Shown: positions 7,293-16,549, counted from the stretch's first letter. The stretch is 64,000 nucleotides of DNA from Eubacterium limosum (GCF_000807675.2 NZ_CP019962.1:1860001-1924000); one strand, 5' to 3'. Numbers and translations: made by a program. The notes: generated by a model from the letters alone, not told the origin.

Positions 7293-8189
7293 GAATTGGG
7301 CGTAATGGGCCAGAGCTTTTTCAAGCTCCTCTTTCAGGGTGGCGCAGAGGGGTTTGGGGGAATGGAGGATCAGGTCGCCGCCAAAGGAAAGAAGGTAGCC
7401 TATGAGCCAGTTGTCCACAGGCAGACAGGTGCGCACGTCAAAATCGCCCCCGGGCAGCGGGGTGACCTGGGCACCGGCGAACTCGTCGTAAACCCGGTAG
7501 GCCCGGTTTTTAAGGATGGTGAAGTGGAGCGGGGTCATGACGGTTTTAGCTGTTTCGGTAAAGGGGACGGCGGGATAGGGCTCAAAGGTGTCCCCCAGAA
7601 CCTGCAGATCCTGGATGCGGAACAGCTTGAACACGCGGTAGTCCTGTCTCGTATGGCAGTAGGCCTGAAGATACCAGTTGTGGCCTTTGAACAGCAGCTT
7701 GATGGGATCAGCGGTGCGCTGGCTTTTCTTCCCGTCGGCGCTCCAGTAGGAAAAGTGGATGGTGCGCCGGTTGAGAATGGCGTTTTTGAGCTCCTCTGAG
7801 CGCTCCCGGTCCTGTATGGAGCCGCCCCAGCCCGTAAAGTCCACCTCGATCCAGCTTTGCTGGTTCTTTTTAAAAAAAGTTCCCAGCTTGGTGAGCAGGC
7901 CGTCAGGGTCAGGGTACTCGACGGCTTTAAGGCTTTGAAGGGCCATGAGGATTTCATTCTGCTCAGCGTCGCTCAGAATGGACTTATCCAGGGTGTAGCC
8001 GTCCATGAGGGCGATACCGCCGTTTTTTCCCACGTTGGTGTAAATGGGGACGCCGCTAATGCTCAGGCGGTCAATGTCCCGGTAAATGGTGCGGACAGAG
8101 ACCTCAAAATGGCTTGCCAGCTCGCTGGCGGTCATCTGCCCCTTGTCCAGAAGCAGGTAGATAATTTCGAACAGGCGATGGGTCTGCAT
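7290..8189 (-). CDS. YafY-type transcriptional regulator with WYL domain
   Basis: This 299-residue protein has an N-terminal helix-turn-helix of the HTH_11/DeoR type (residues 1-60, including MTASELASHFEVSVRTIYRDIDRL). It is followed by the WYL effector domain, with RTIHFSYWSADG near residues 140-155 and FKGHNWYLQAYCHTRQDYRVFKLFRI near 168-193, and by the C-terminal extension usual in this family. These proteins are transcription factors that sense small ligands. The start follows GGAGA. A 20-bp palindrome (8210-8229) lies just upstream. The downstream GyrI-like gene is its likely target. Confidence 0.88.
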   Translation of the reverse strand: MQTHRLFEIIYLLLDKGQMTASELASHFEVSVRTIYRDIDRLSISGVPIYTNVGKNGGIALMDGYTLDKSILSDAEQNEILMALQSLKAVEYPDPDGLLTKLGTFFKKNQQSWIEVDFTGWGGSIQDRERSEELKNAILNRRTIHFSYWSADGKKSQRTADPIKLLFKGHNWYLQAYCHTRQDYRVFKLFRIQDLQVLGDTFEPYPAVPFTETAKTVMTPLHFTILKNRAYRVYDEFAGAQVTPLPGGDFDVRTCLPVDNWLIGYLLSFGGDLILHSPKPLCATLKEELEKALAHYAQF

Positions 8190-8209
8190 AATGTTTCTCC
8201 AATTAAAAT

Positions 8210-8229
8210 GGACGGCAGATCTGCCGTCC
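8210..8229. terminator. 20-bp perfect palindrome between phosphatase and WYL regulator genes
   Basis: GGACGGCAGATCTGCCGTCC is a perfect palindrome. On the minus strand it lies ten bases after the phosphatase stop and is followed by ATTTTAATT, so it could act as a terminator. It also sits about 20 bases before the regulator's start codon, so an operator or attenuator role is possible. Confidence 0.55.
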
Positions 8230-8239
8230 GTTTTGTTTT

Positions 8240-9208
8240 TTATACGCTTGGCGCTTCCAGCATGTTTTCGCGGATTTTATCCAGATCTTCTTTTGTCAGA
8301 TCGGTTTTATCAAGCAGGTAAGCGTCGACATTTTCGTAGTTTTCCTTGATGTAGTTCAGCTGAATCTTCAGCCATTCGGGCTTGACGCCAAAGAAATCTT
8401 TGAGCTGGTCTTTGGAAATACCCTTGGCCTCGTTCATTTCATCGGCCATGATGGTGCCGAGAATCTCGAAGGCTTCATCAAAGGTCAGGTTGGTCAGGGA
8501 GTAATCCGAGATAATGGTTTCCTCCGGCACACCGCAGATCAGCAGGATGAGGGCAGTCATGAAGCCGGTGCGGTCCTTTCCGTTGGTGCAGTGGTACAGG
8601 ATGGGGTATTGGTTGGGGTCGGTCATGACCTTGAGGATTTCTGCGTAGAGCGGCGCGGCGTTTTCGACCTGGTAGCCGTAGATCTTGCGCATGAACTGAT
8701 CGATGCCGTCAGGCGCTGTAAAGTTGATCTCGTTGTGGCTGAAGGGGATATTTTTGAGCACCGGAATGTTTTTGTAATCTGCGGTGGAGGGCAGCTTGTC
8801 TGGCAGGGCTTTGGCTTTGGGCGCGTCTCTGAAGTCAAAGACATGCTTGAGTCCAAGCTCCTCAAAGTATTCCACATCCTTATCGGAAAGGTGCGCCAGC
8901 TCTTCGCTGCGGATCACCTTGCGCCATTTTGTCTTGCGTCCGTCCAGGCCGGTATAGCCGCCGATATCGCGGATATTGATGGAATTTTCCAGCTGGATCA
9001 GCCGCTTGCCCAGGTTGGACTCGTCACAGAAGATCAGATGGTCTTCGTCCTTAAAATCGGTTTCCCAGGGATTTTTTTCCGGAAGCGGAAGGCTCTCGGT
9101 CTGGTTAAAATCTTCTGCCTGAAGCTTTTTCTGACGTTTTTTATGAATCAGATATGGGACTGCGGCAGCCGCGGCAATAAGCGCCCCAATGCCTACAAAT
9201 TTTTTCAT
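8240..9208 (-). CDS. Tyrosine-protein phosphatase, membrane-anchored
   Basis: This 322-residue protein begins with a hydrophobic segment (about residues 3-20) followed by a run of Lys and Arg, which suggests an N-terminal membrane anchor. The catalytic loop HCTNGKDRTGF lies near residue 205 and matches the HCxxGKDR(T/S) signature of the bacterial tyrosine/lipid phosphatases related to IphP and LipA-type enzymes. The N-terminal part has the family motif NIRDIGGY and RSEELAHLS. It should dephosphorylate phosphotyrosine proteins or phosphoinositide-like lipids; the substrate cannot be told. The start follows AAAGGAG. It is divergent from hemW. Confidence 0.88.
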   Translation of the reverse strand: MKKFVGIGALIAAAAAVPYLIHKKRQKKLQAEDFNQTESLPLPEKNPWETDFKDEDHLIFCDESNLGKRLIQLENSINIRDIGGYTGLDGRKTKWRKVIRSEELAHLSDKDVEYFEELGLKHVFDFRDAPKAKALPDKLPSTADYKNIPVLKNIPFSHNEINFTAPDGIDQFMRKIYGYQVENAAPLYAEILKVMTDPNQYPILYHCTNGKDRTGFMTALILLICGVPEETIISDYSLTNLTFDEAFEILGTIMADEMNEAKGISKDQLKDFFGVKPEWLKIQLNYIKENYENVDAYLLDKTDLTKEDLDKIRENMLEAPSV

Positions 9209-9327
9209 ATGTTCACTCCTTTGACTCTTTCTACTTTATTATATAGAATATATTGTAACATAAAGACTTAAATTTGTCCCGGTGACAATTTGTTTTTTCA
9301 GCATATTTTATAAAAAGGAGCGTTTTA

Positions 9328-10467
9328 ATGGAAAATGTCGGAATTTATGTGCATGTCCCCTTCTGCCGGCAGAAGTGCCGCTACTGTGATTTTCCCTCAT
9401 GGGCGGGTCTTGGTGAGGCGGAGACTGGGCGTTATTTTGAGGCGGTCTGCCTTGAGATAAAGGCCTTCGCGGCTGAGCAGGGAAGAGTGCCCGCGGGCAC
9501 GGTTTATTTTGGCGGGGGCACGCCCTCTTATGTGGCAGCCGATTATATCGGACGGGTCATGGACTGTATCCGGGAGTGCTTTGAGCTGCCTGAAGAGGCC
9601 ATTGAGGCGACCATTGAGGCGAACCCCGGAACCCTGACCGATGCGAAATGCCGGGCTTACCGAAACATGGGCCTTAACCGTGTGAGTATGGGCCTCCAGA
9701 CCACAAGCGACAGGGGGCTGAAGGCTCTGGGCCGTATCCACACCTACGCGGATTTTAAGACGTCTCTGGATCTGCTGGGAAGCGCGGGATTTGAGAATAT
9801 CTCAGCGGATTTGATGTTTGGCCTGCCGGGGCAGACCCTGGAGGATGTACGGCAGGATATTGACCGTCTCACTGCCCTTGCTTCCATTAAGCATATTTCC
9901 TGCTACAGTCTGAAAATCGAGGAGGGAACAGCCTTTGACACGCTGTACCGCCAGGGGAAACTGCTGCTGCCGGACGAGGCGCTGGAAAGGCAGATGCAGC
10001 ACACTATCATTGACGGTCTGGCTGAGAACGGCTTTGAGCAGTATGAGATATCGAACTTTGCGAGGAAAGGCTGGGAAAGCCGTCACAACAGCCTGTACTG
10101 GGTGATGAAGCCCTATGTGGGCTTTGGACTGGGGGCAGCCTCCTATTATAAGGAAGAGCGCCGAACCAATGTGATGGATATGGAAGACTACTGCGCTCTG
10201 GTCACGCAGGGAAAAGCCCCGGTGCTCGAGACGCACATTTTGGACGCCCAGGAGAAAAAGGGCGACTTTATGTTCCTGGGACTGCGGCGCATGTGCGGGG
10301 TGGATGATGCGGATTACCGGGAGCTGTTTGGCAGTAGTTTTTTTGAGGATTTTGAGGAAATCGAAAACCTTGTGAAGGCGGGACTTCTCACGCGTGAGGA
10401 TCAGGTTATCCGGCTTACCCCAAAGGGGCAGGACCTGGCGAATCAGGTGTTTGTAGCTTTTGTTTAG
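9328..10467 (+). CDS. hemW: Radical SAM heme chaperone HemW
   Basis: HemW is a HemN-like radical SAM protein that binds heme and delivers it to client proteins. This one has 379 residues, the usual length. The iron-sulfur motif is C13-x3-C17-x2-C20 within YVHVPFCRQKCRYCDF. Further family motifs are VYFGGGTPS near residue 65, EANPGTL near 98, and SMGLQ(T) near 118. The N-terminal cysteine arrangement CRYCDF, with Asp-Phe rather than the AC(Y)FC of true HemN oxidases, supports HemW. The ATG at 9328 follows AAAAGGAG. It lies directly before hrcA, a common order in Firmicutes; the strong hrcA promoter in the gap separates their control. Confidence 0.92.
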   Translation: MENVGIYVHVPFCRQKCRYCDFPSWAGLGEAETGRYFEAVCLEIKAFAAEQGRVPAGTVYFGGGTPSYVAADYIGRVMDCIRECFELPEEAIEATIEANPGTLTDAKCRAYRNMGLNRVSMGLQTTSDRGLKALGRIHTYADFKTSLDLLGSAGFENISADLMFGLPGQTLEDVRQDIDRLTALASIKHISCYSLKIEEGTAFDTLYRQGKLLLPDEALERQMQHTIIDGLAENGFEQYEISNFARKGWESRHNSLYWVMKPYVGFGLGAASYYKEERRTNVMDMEDYCALVTQGKAPVLETHILDAQEKKGDFMFLGLRRMCGVDDADYRELFGSSFFEDFEEIENLVKAGLLTREDQVIRLTPKGQDLANQVFVAFV

Positions 10468-10559
10468 GACGGGTCTGCTGCGGTGGAATACGCTGTGGAC
10501 GGTCTTGCTTAAATAATGTTTAAATCTTAAAAACTTGACATTTATCTTATAGAAATCTA

Positions 10560-10588
10560 TTGACAAAGTAAGACCCCGGTGGTATATT
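10560..10588 (+). promoter_or_regulatory. SigA promoter of the hrcA operon
   Basis: A perfect TTGACA at 10560-10565 is followed, after 17 bases, by TATATT at 10583-10588. CIRCE begins 13 bases after the -10 box, so HrcA bound there would block transcription initiation or escape. Confidence 0.85.
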
Positions 10589-10600
10589 ATAGTCAAGATA

Positions 10601-10627
10601 TTAGCACTCACATGTAACGAGTGCTAA
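10601..10627. promoter_or_regulatory. CIRCE operator
   Basis: TTAGCACTC, nine bases, then GAGTGCTAA: a perfect match to the CIRCE consensus bound by the HrcA repressor. It is the only copy seen in the window and sits in the leader of hrcA-grpE-dnaK-dnaJ. Confidence 0.97.
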
Positions 10628-10643
10628 TAAAGAGGTGAATAAA

Positions 10644-11678
10644 ATGGACTTGAAAGAGAGAAAGAAGAAGATATTGGAGGTAATCATTAAGGATTACATC
10701 AATACCGCCGAACCGGTAGGGTCCCGGACCTTGTCAAAGCGTTATAACCTTGGCATCAGCCCTGCGACCATCCGGAACGAAATGGCTGATCTCGAAGACC
10801 TGGGCTTTTTAATGCAGCCGCACACCTCATCTGGAAGAATTCCGACTCAGCTGGCATACCGCTATTATGTCGATGAGATCATGCAAATCCAAAAATTAGC
10901 TAAGGTTGTGAGAAATGACATCCATAATGGGTATCTAAAAATAACAAGGGAGCTGGATAACACCATGAACCACACGGCAAAGGTGCTGTCCCAGCTGACC
11001 AACTACACCTCTGTGGTGCTGTCGCCGCGGGTTTCCTGCTTTAACTGCAAGCACGTACAGATTGTTCCTTTAATAAAGGAACGTGTTTTACTCATTGTGG
11101 TCACCTATGAAGGGATGGCAAAGAACATTGAAATGACCCTTTCGCAGGAAATTGACACCACTTTGGCCCTGAAACTGAGTAATGTCTTAAACAGTTTCCT
11201 CAAAAATATTTCCTTCCAGGAAATTAACATGGAGCTAGTCGATCAGATTCAGGAATTGTCTCCGGATGAAAGCAATTTACTCCGGGAAATTCTTCCGGTA
11301 TTAAGGGATACTTTGATGGAAGAGGCTTCAGACATCCATTCCATGGGTCTGACGAATCTTTTCAATTATCCTGAATTCAGTGATGTGGAAAAAATCCGTC
11401 ACCTGGTCAATGTGATCGAGGAGAAACCGCTGCTGGCGGGTATTCTGTCAAGTGATGACACCAGTCAGGTGATTAACATCAGCATCGGGGATGAAAATGA
11501 TAATGAGAACCTGAAGGAATTCAGTATTATTACAACAACCTACGAGCTGGAAGGAAAGACCGTAGGCGCTTTTGGGGTCATAGGACCAACGAGGATGAAT
11601 TATGATAATGTTTCCTCGGTTCTTGATTATATAAGAAATGAACTGAACACAAACTTAACAAAATTATTAATGAAATAG
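10644..11678 (+). CDS. hrcA: Heat-inducible transcription repressor HrcA
   Basis: HrcA represses class I heat-shock genes by binding CIRCE and needs chaperonin help to fold. The 344-residue protein has the N-terminal winged helix with the diagnostic KRYNLGISPATIRNEMADLEDLGFL-type region and the PHTSSGRIPT motif near residues 59-68, then the GAF-like dimer domain. I place the start at the ATG 10644, about seven bases after AGAGGTG. A GTG at 10635 is part of that ribosome binding site. It is autoregulated through the CIRCE site at 10601-10627. grpE follows eight bases downstream. Confidence 0.95.
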   Translation: MDLKERKKKILEVIIKDYINTAEPVGSRTLSKRYNLGISPATIRNEMADLEDLGFLMQPHTSSGRIPTQLAYRYYVDEIMQIQKLAKVVRNDIHNGYLKITRELDNTMNHTAKVLSQLTNYTSVVLSPRVSCFNCKHVQIVPLIKERVLLIVVTYEGMAKNIEMTLSQEIDTTLALKLSNVLNSFLKNISFQEINMELVDQIQELSPDESNLLREILPVLRDTLMEEASDIHSMGLTNLFNYPEFSDVEKIRHLVNVIEEKPLLAGILSSDDTSQVINISIGDENDNENLKEFSIITTTYELEGKTVGAFGVIGPTRMNYDNVSSVLDYIRNELNTNLTKLLMK

Positions 11679-11686
11679 GTGGTTAA

Positions 11687-12247
11687 ATGGCTAAGGAAGA
11701 AAAGATGGAACAAAACGTAGACGAAACCGTTAAGGAAGAAGCTACAGAGGAACAGACAACAGAAGAACAGACAGCTGAGGAAGCTGTAGAGGATGTTGAA
11801 AAATCGGTAAATGAAGCGGCCAAGGCAGAGGAAGCAGCGATGGAGCGTCTTATGCGCCTTCAGGCGGATTTTGAAAACTATAAAAAAAGAACGCAGAAGG
11901 AAAAGACCGACATTTACCAGTTTGCTCTTGAAGGCTTTGTCACAAAGCTTTTACCAGTGCTTGACAACCTGGACCGCGCCGAAGCGGCAGCCGATGATGA
12001 CAATACGGACAAATACCGCGAGGGTGTTCAGATGGTTTTCAAGCAGTTAATTGGTGTTCTGAACGAGGAGGGTCTGCAGGAAATTGACTGTGTGGGCACC
12101 GCCTTTGATCCGAACTTCCACCACGGTGTTGCCGTTGGAGAAGATCCTGAAAAAGATGATCAGGTTGTTCTGGAGGTTTTCCAGAAGGGCTACACTTTTA
12201 AGGACAAGGTCATAAGACCCGCAATGGTTAAGGTTAATCAGAAGTAA
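11687..12247 (+). CDS. grpE: Nucleotide exchange factor GrpE
   Basis: GrpE releases ADP from DnaK. This 186-residue protein has a Glu/Thr-rich, disordered acidic N-terminus (residues 1-45), a long coiled-coil helix with the motif RLQADFENYKKRT near 60-73, and the C-terminal beta domain with GVQMVFKQL, FDPNFHHGVAV and the final KGYTFKDKVIRPAMVKV signature. It lies between hrcA and dnaK in the standard Firmicute order and belongs to the CIRCE-controlled transcript. Confidence 0.96.
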   Translation: MAKEEKMEQNVDETVKEEATEEQTTEEQTAEEAVEDVEKSVNEAAKAEEAAMERLMRLQADFENYKKRTQKEKTDIYQFALEGFVTKLLPVLDNLDRAEAAADDDNTDKYREGVQMVFKQLIGVLNEEGLQEIDCVGTAFDPNFHHGVAVGEDPEKDDQVVLEVFQKGYTFKDKVIRPAMVKVNQK

Positions 12248-12352
12248 AAAAACGCATGGCGTCGGCGTTTTGGAAACGACGCAAAGTCCGGCCATCCGGT
12301 CGGCAATTAAATCTGGAAAACAAACTTTCGAATCAATAGGAGGACATATATT

Positions 12353-14188
12353 ATGGGTAAAGAAAAAATTATTGGTATTGACTTAGGTACTACAAACTCT
12401 TGCGTAGCTGTTTTGGAAGGTGGCGAACCGGTTGTTATCCCAAATGCAGAAGGGAACCGTACAACGCCGTCCGTTGTCGCATTCACTAAAGACGGTGAAA
12501 GACTGGTCGGCCAGGTGGCTAAACGTCAGGCTGTCACCAATCCGGACCGTACAGTTGCTTCCATCAAGAGACACATGGGGACCGACTATAAGGTAACCAT
12601 CGACGATAAGAGCTATACACCGCAGGAAATCTCTGCAATGATCCTGCAGAAATTAAAATCAGACGCAGAAGCTTACCTTGGCGAAACAGTTACCAAAGCT
12701 GTTATCACTGTACCTGCATACTTCAGCGATGCTCAGAGACAGGCAACCAAGGACGCCGGTAAAATTGCCGGTTTAGATGTACTGCGTATCATCAACGAAC
12801 CAACCGCTGCTTCACTGGCTTATGGTCTTGACAAGGCAGACAATCAGAAAATTATGGTTTATGACCTTGGCGGCGGTACCTTCGACGTATCCATCCTGGA
12901 ATTAGGCGACGGCGTTTTTGAAGTTAAGGCGACCAACGGTAACAACAACCTGGGCGGCGACGACTTTGACAACAAGGTCATTGACTGGATGGCTGAAGAA
13001 TTCAAAAAATCCCACGGCATCGACCTGAAATCTGATAAAATGGCGTTACAGCGTTTGAAAGAAGCTGCTGAAAAAGCTAAAATTGAACTCTCCAGCGTTA
13101 TGAAATCGGACATTAACCTGCCATTTATCACTGCAACCGCAGAAGGACCGCAGCATCTGGAACTCTCCCTGACAAGAGCGAAATTCGACGAATTAACCTC
13201 TGGTCTTGTAAGAGAAACCGAAGGACCTGTCTCAAAAGCGATGAGCGACGCAGGCCTTGGCAAAAACGAACTGAACAAGGTGATCCTGGTTGGTGGTTCC
13301 ACAAGAATCCCAGCAGTACAGGATGCTGTTAAGAACTTAACCGGCGAAGATGCCTACAAAGGCATTAACCCTGACGAATGTGTTGCCATCGGCGCCGCTA
13401 TCCAGGGTGGTGTACTGGCCGGCGAAGTCAACGATGTACTGTTACTCGATGTTACCCCGCTTTCCTTAGGGATCGAAACCCTGGGCGGCGTATTCACAAA
13501 ACTGATCGAACGTAACACCACAATCCCGACCAAGAAGAGCCAGGTATTCTCTACCGCTGCTGACAACCAGACCGCTGTAGATATCCATGTATTACAGGGT
13601 GAACGTGAAATGGCTTCTGGCAACAAGACTCTGGGCCGTTTCCAGTTAACCGGTATCCCGGCTGCAAGACGTGGTATTCCACAGATCGAAGTTACCTTTG
13701 ATATTGACGCCAACGGTATTGTCAACGTATCTGCCAAGGACTTAGGCACCGGCAAATCTCAGAATGTTGTGATCAAATCGACCACCAACATGAGTGAAGA
13801 TGATATCGACAAGGCTGTAAAAGAAGCTGAACAGCACGCAGCTGAAGATAAAAAAGCAAAAGACCTGATCGAAGCCAAGAACAACGCAGACTCCACTGCT
13901 TACCAGGCAGAACAGTCTCTGAAGGACATGGAAGGCAAGATTACCGACGATGAAAAGAGCAAGGTAACCGCCGCCATTGATAAGGTTAAGACCGCAGGTG
14001 AAGGCGAAGACGTTGAGGCAATCAATAAAGCCATCGAAGAATTAAACGAAGCTTTATATCCGATCGCTCAGAAAATGTACGAACAGACCGCTCAGGAACA
14101 GACCGCAGAACAGCAGTCTGCTGACCAGAAGGGCGACGATGACGTCGTAGAAGCTGAATACGAAGAAGTCAGCGACGACGACAAGTAA
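12353..14188 (+). CDS. dnaK: Molecular chaperone DnaK (Hsp70)
   Basis: The 611-residue protein has the complete Hsp70 layout. The ATPase domain starts with [14 protein letters not shown], contains the phosphate-2 motif [12 protein letters not shown] near residue 170 and the adenosine motif [13 protein letters not shown] near 310. The linker [15 protein letters not shown] lies near 360, followed by the substrate-binding beta domain and an acidic, Gln-rich C-terminal lid. It has the short lid region typical of Gram-positive DnaK. The start follows a good AGGAGG site. Codon use is strongly biased towards preferred codons, as expected for an abundant protein. A hairpin (14229-14253) separates it from dnaJ. 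Confidence 0.98.
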   Translation: MGKEKIIGIDLGTTNSCVAVLEGGEPVVIPNAEGNRTTPSVVAFTKDGERLVGQVAKRQAVTNPDRTVASIKRHMGTDYKVTIDDKSYTPQEISAMILQKLKSDAEAYLGETVTKAVITVPAYFSDAQRQATKDAGKIAGLDVLRIINEPTAASLAYGLDKADNQKIMVYDLGGGTFDVSILELGDGVFEVKATNGNNNLGGDDFDNKVIDWMAEEFKKSHGIDLKSDKMALQRLKEAAEKAKIELSSVMKSDINLPFITATAEGPQHLELSLTRAKFDELTSGLVRETEGPVSKAMSDAGLGKNELNKVILVGGSTRIPAVQDAVKNLTGEDAYKGINPDECVAIGAAIQGGVLAGEVNDVLLLDVTPLSLGIETLGGVFTKLIERNTTIPTKKSQVFSTAADNQTAVDIHVLQGEREMASGNKTLGRFQLTGIPAARRGIPQIEVTFDIDANGIVNVSAKDLGTGKSQNVVIKSTTNMSEDDIDKAVKEAEQHAAEDKKAKDLIEAKNNADSTAYQAEQSLKDMEGKITDDEKSKVTAAIDKVKTAGEGEDVEAINKAIEELNEALYPIAQKMYEQTAQEQTAEQQSADQKGDDDVVEAEYEEVSDDDK

Positions 14189-14228
14189 GACGTCCGCTGT
14201 GAGCCCGACAATAAGATAGACTTTAGGA

Positions 14229-14256
14229 GATGGCAGCTGTAATGGCTGCCATCTTT
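14229..14256 (+). terminator. Hairpin between dnaK and dnaJ
   Basis: GATGGCAGC (14229-14237) and GCTGCCATC (14245-14253) form a perfect nine-pair stem with a seven-base loop, followed by only TTT. It is probably a partial terminator or mRNA-stabilising hairpin that lowers dnaJ output relative to dnaK. Confidence 0.6.
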
Positions 14257-14318
14257 AATAATGATTCTTTACAGGCTGGGCCTTTTAGGTTACAATATGA
14301 GGCGAGGTGAATAGAAGC

Positions 14319-15488
14319 ATGAGTGAAAAAAGAGATTACTATGAGGTGCTGGGCGTTGAAAAAAGCGCCAGCGCAGATGAAATAAAAAAGGCCTATCGTA
14401 AGATGGCCATGAAGTATCACCCGGATAAGAACCCGGGCGATAAAGAGGCTGAAGAAAAATTCAAGGAAGCCAACGAAGCCTACGAGGTCTTAAGTGACGA
14501 AACCAAGCGTGCGACCTATGACCAATACGGTCACGCGGGCATGGAAGGCGGCTTTGGCGGCGGAGGCGGCGCTTCCTACGGCGGTTTCGGCGGAGGCGGC
14601 TTTGAAGATATTTTCAGCGATATTTTCAGCTCCTTCGGCGGAGGCGGCGGTTTTGGCGGCTTTGGCGGTTTTGGAGGAGGCGGCGGCGGACGCCGTGGTC
14701 CAAGCCGCGGCTCAGATATGAAAATTAACATTAATCTTTCATTTAAAGAAGCCGTTTTTGGAACCGAAAAGAAGATTAAAATCAAGCGTCAGGAAGAATG
14801 TCCGACCTGTCATGGCTCCGGCGCTGAACCGGGCAGTGAAGCCCATACCTGTGACAAGTGCGGTGGCTCCGGGCAGATCTATATCCGTCAGCAGACCCCC
14901 TTTGGCACCATCCAGCAGACCACGGTCTGTGACAAGTGCCACGGCGAGGGCGAAATCATCGACGACCCATGTCATACCTGCCACGGTTCCGGCATCCAGG
15001 AAAAGGAACGGACCATCAACATCAAGATTCCTGCAGGCGTGGACAACGGCTCCATCCTTCCGCTTCGCGGCGAGGGCAACACCGGCGCGCGCGGCGGCGG
15101 AAAGGGCGACCTTTTTGTTTATATCAGCGTGAAGGAAGACCCGATCTTCAAGCGTGAGGAGGACGATGTATACCTGGAAATCCCTGTGACCTTTGCGCAG
15201 GCAGCCCTGGGCGCTGAGCTGGTCGTACCGACTGTGGACGGCAAGGTCAAGCTGAAAGTTCCAGAAGGCACCCAGACCGGCAAGGTCTTCAGACTCAAGG
15301 GCAAAGGTGTGCCGAACGTCAACGGACGCGGACGCGGCGACCAGTACATTACTGTCAGGGTTGAGGTACCGCGCAAACTGAATAAGAAACAAAAAGAATT
15401 ATTGAGAGCTTTTGACAAAGAAACAGGCAATGACAATCACCAGGAAGGTAAAAAATTCTGGTCCAAGGTAAAGAATGCCTTTCAATAG
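14319..15488 (+). CDS. dnaJ: Co-chaperone DnaJ (Hsp40)
   Basis: DnaJ delivers clients to DnaK and stimulates its ATPase. The 389-residue protein has the J domain with YHPDKNPG near residue 33, a long Gly/Phe-rich stretch of FGG repeats (about 70-130), four CxxCxGxG zinc repeats ([32 protein letters not shown]), and the C-terminal beta sandwich with the RLKGKGVPN signature. The start is the ATG 14319, spaced correctly from GAGGTG at 14304-14309; a GTG at 14307 lies within that site. It ends the heat-shock operon. Confidence 0.97.
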   Translation: MSEKRDYYEVLGVEKSASADEIKKAYRKMAMKYHPDKNPGDKEAEEKFKEANEAYEVLSDETKRATYDQYGHAGMEGGFGGGGGASYGGFGGGGFEDIFSDIFSSFGGGGGFGGFGGFGGGGGGRRGPSRGSDMKININLSFKEAVFGTEKKIKIKRQEECPTCHGSGAEPGSEAHTCDKCGGSGQIYIRQQTPFGTIQQTTVCDKCHGEGEIIDDPCHTCHGSGIQEKERTINIKIPAGVDNGSILPLRGEGNTGARGGGKGDLFVYISVKEDPIFKREEDDVYLEIPVTFAQAALGAELVVPTVDGKVKLKVPEGTQTGKVFRLKGKGVPNVNGRGRGDQYITVRVEVPRKLNKKQKELLRAFDKETGNDNHQEGKKFWSKVKNAFQ

Positions 15489-15500
15489 AATTTTTAAATG

Positions 15501-15533
15501 ACCGGTGTATGCTTTTGCAGCACCGGTTTTTTC
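15501..15533 (+). terminator. Terminator after dnaJ
   Basis: ACCGGTG (15501-15507) pairs with CACCGGT (15521-15527) and is followed by a run of six T. It ends the hrcA-grpE-dnaK-dnaJ transcript. Confidence 0.88.
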
Positions 15534-15553
15534 AGCATAACGGAGGAGAAACC

Positions 15554-16120
15554 ATGTCGGAATCATTGATAACAAAACAGGCCATTGCGGACGGTTTTAA
15601 GGGATTAATGCGCATTAAAAGCTTTGATAAGATCACCATTTCAGATATCGCCAAAAGCTGCGGGCTGAACAGGCAGACCTTCTACTACCATTTCCAGGAC
15701 AAATACGAGCTGCTGGACTGGATTTATTATAATGAGGCCATTTCTGTCATGACGGAGGGGCTGACCTTTGAGAACTGGAGCTCCCGTATCTACAGGATGC
15801 TGACGCAGATGAAGAAAGAGGATTATTTTTACATCAACGCCTTTAAAGCCTCGGGGCAGAAGGAGTTTGAGGCCTACCTCTTTTCGGTGGCAAAGGAGCT
15901 GTTTAAGGAGATTATCACAAATCTCAGTGGCGAAAAGGAAATCAAACTTGAGGACATGGACTTTATTGCTTCTTTTTTTTCCTACGGAACAGTGGGGATC
16001 ATTGTCGCCTGGGCGCAGGAGGGAATGCGTGAAAGCCCGGAATTTTTAAAGGAGCGTTTTGAAAATCTGGTGTTGGACAGTAAAAATCTGGCGGTAAAGC
16101 GGTTTTTAAGCGCGCTTTAG
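15554..16120 (+). CDS. TetR/AcrR family regulator (DhaS-like)
   Basis: This 188-residue protein has an N-terminal TetR helix-turn-helix (residues 6-50: ITKQAIADGFKGLMRIKSF, then ITISDIAKSCGLNRQTFYYHF-type recognition helices) and a C-terminal domain of the TetR_C_8 type, as found in DhaS and in regulators next to YhgE/Pip genes. The ATG 15554 follows ACGGAGGAG; an upstream ATG lies inside the dnaJ terminator and is rejected. The large YhgE/Pip-type membrane gene at 16623 is its likely target. Its last four bases overlap the convergent small gene. Confidence 0.85.
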   Translation: MSESLITKQAIADGFKGLMRIKSFDKITISDIAKSCGLNRQTFYYHFQDKYELLDWIYYNEAISVMTEGLTFENWSSRIYRMLTQMKKEDYFYINAFKASGQKEFEAYLFSVAKELFKEIITNLSGEKEIKLEDMDFIASFFSYGTVGIIVAWAQEGMRESPEFLKERFENLVLDSKNLAVKRFLSAL

Positions 16121-16365
16121 TCTGGGGTGAAATGCCTGAAAAAATTCTTTTTGGTCCCCTCGATATCCGAGGAGGTGCACAGCCTTAAAAACTCGTTGTA
16201 GAGCAGCCTGTATTCGATACGGGTCAGTTCTTTTGAAGAGACGCTCTTACCGAGGTCGACCAGATTGCGGGCGCAGCGCTCCGGCGATCTGGTAATGCCT
16301 CTCAGGATATTGTCAAGCTTTACATCCAGCACAGCGTTTTTTAATCGGATCTCTAGGGATTTCAT
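16117..16365 (-). CDS. Small hypothetical protein
   Basis: This 82-residue basic protein is preceded by a good AAAGGA site eight bases before its ATG, which argues that it is translated. It is predicted to be helical, with many Arg, Lys and Leu residues and no membrane segment or recognisable domain. It lies tail to tail with the TetR gene, overlapping it by four bases, and divergently from the YhgE-like gene. I recognise no family. Confidence 0.5.
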   Translation of the reverse strand: MKSLEIRLKNAVLDVKLDNILRGITRSPERCARNLVDLGKSVSSKELTRIEYRLLYNEFLRLCTSSDIEGTKKNFFRHFTPD

Positions 16366-16453
16366 GGCCTGTTCCTTTCGTTTTTTCTACTGATTTTATA
16401 TTTAATTAAAGCATATCAGCCATGGGGCTGGTTGAATATAGACAAAAGACCGT

Positions 16454-16481
16454 ATCTGTCAGACTACCTGACAGATTTTTT
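16454..16481 (+). terminator. Inverted repeat with T-run upstream of the YhgE-like gene
   Basis: ATCTGTCAG (16454-16462) and CTGACAGAT (16468-16476) form a perfect nine-pair stem around a five-base loop, followed by TTTTTT. It has the form of a plus-strand terminator, yet the only plus-strand gene upstream is the TetR gene about 330 bases away. An operator role for that TetR protein is an alternative. Confidence 0.6.
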
Positions 16482-16540
16482 GTTTTGTATGAAAACAGGA
16501 CAATGGCTGGGGTTTGTCGGGTTACAGGGAGGATATCTTT

Positions 16541-16549
16541 TGCTATACT
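16541..16549 (+). promoter_or_regulatory. Extended -10 element of the YhgE-like gene
   Basis: TGCTATACT has the TGnTATACT form of an extended -10 promoter. No good -35 box lies 16-18 bases upstream (TTACAG is the nearest). It lies 74 bases before the ATG at 16623. Confidence 0.5.

Noticed and set aside
14229-14310. A 26-codon frame between dnaK and dnaJ beginning next to an AGGAG sequence
   Set aside because: The ATG directly follows the AGGAG with no spacing, and the frame lies in the hairpin region. Coincidence is more likely.
14576-14785. Pro/Lys-rich minus-strand frame and similar frames in dnaJ
   Set aside because: They come from the Gly/Phe-rich repeat region of dnaJ read backwards.
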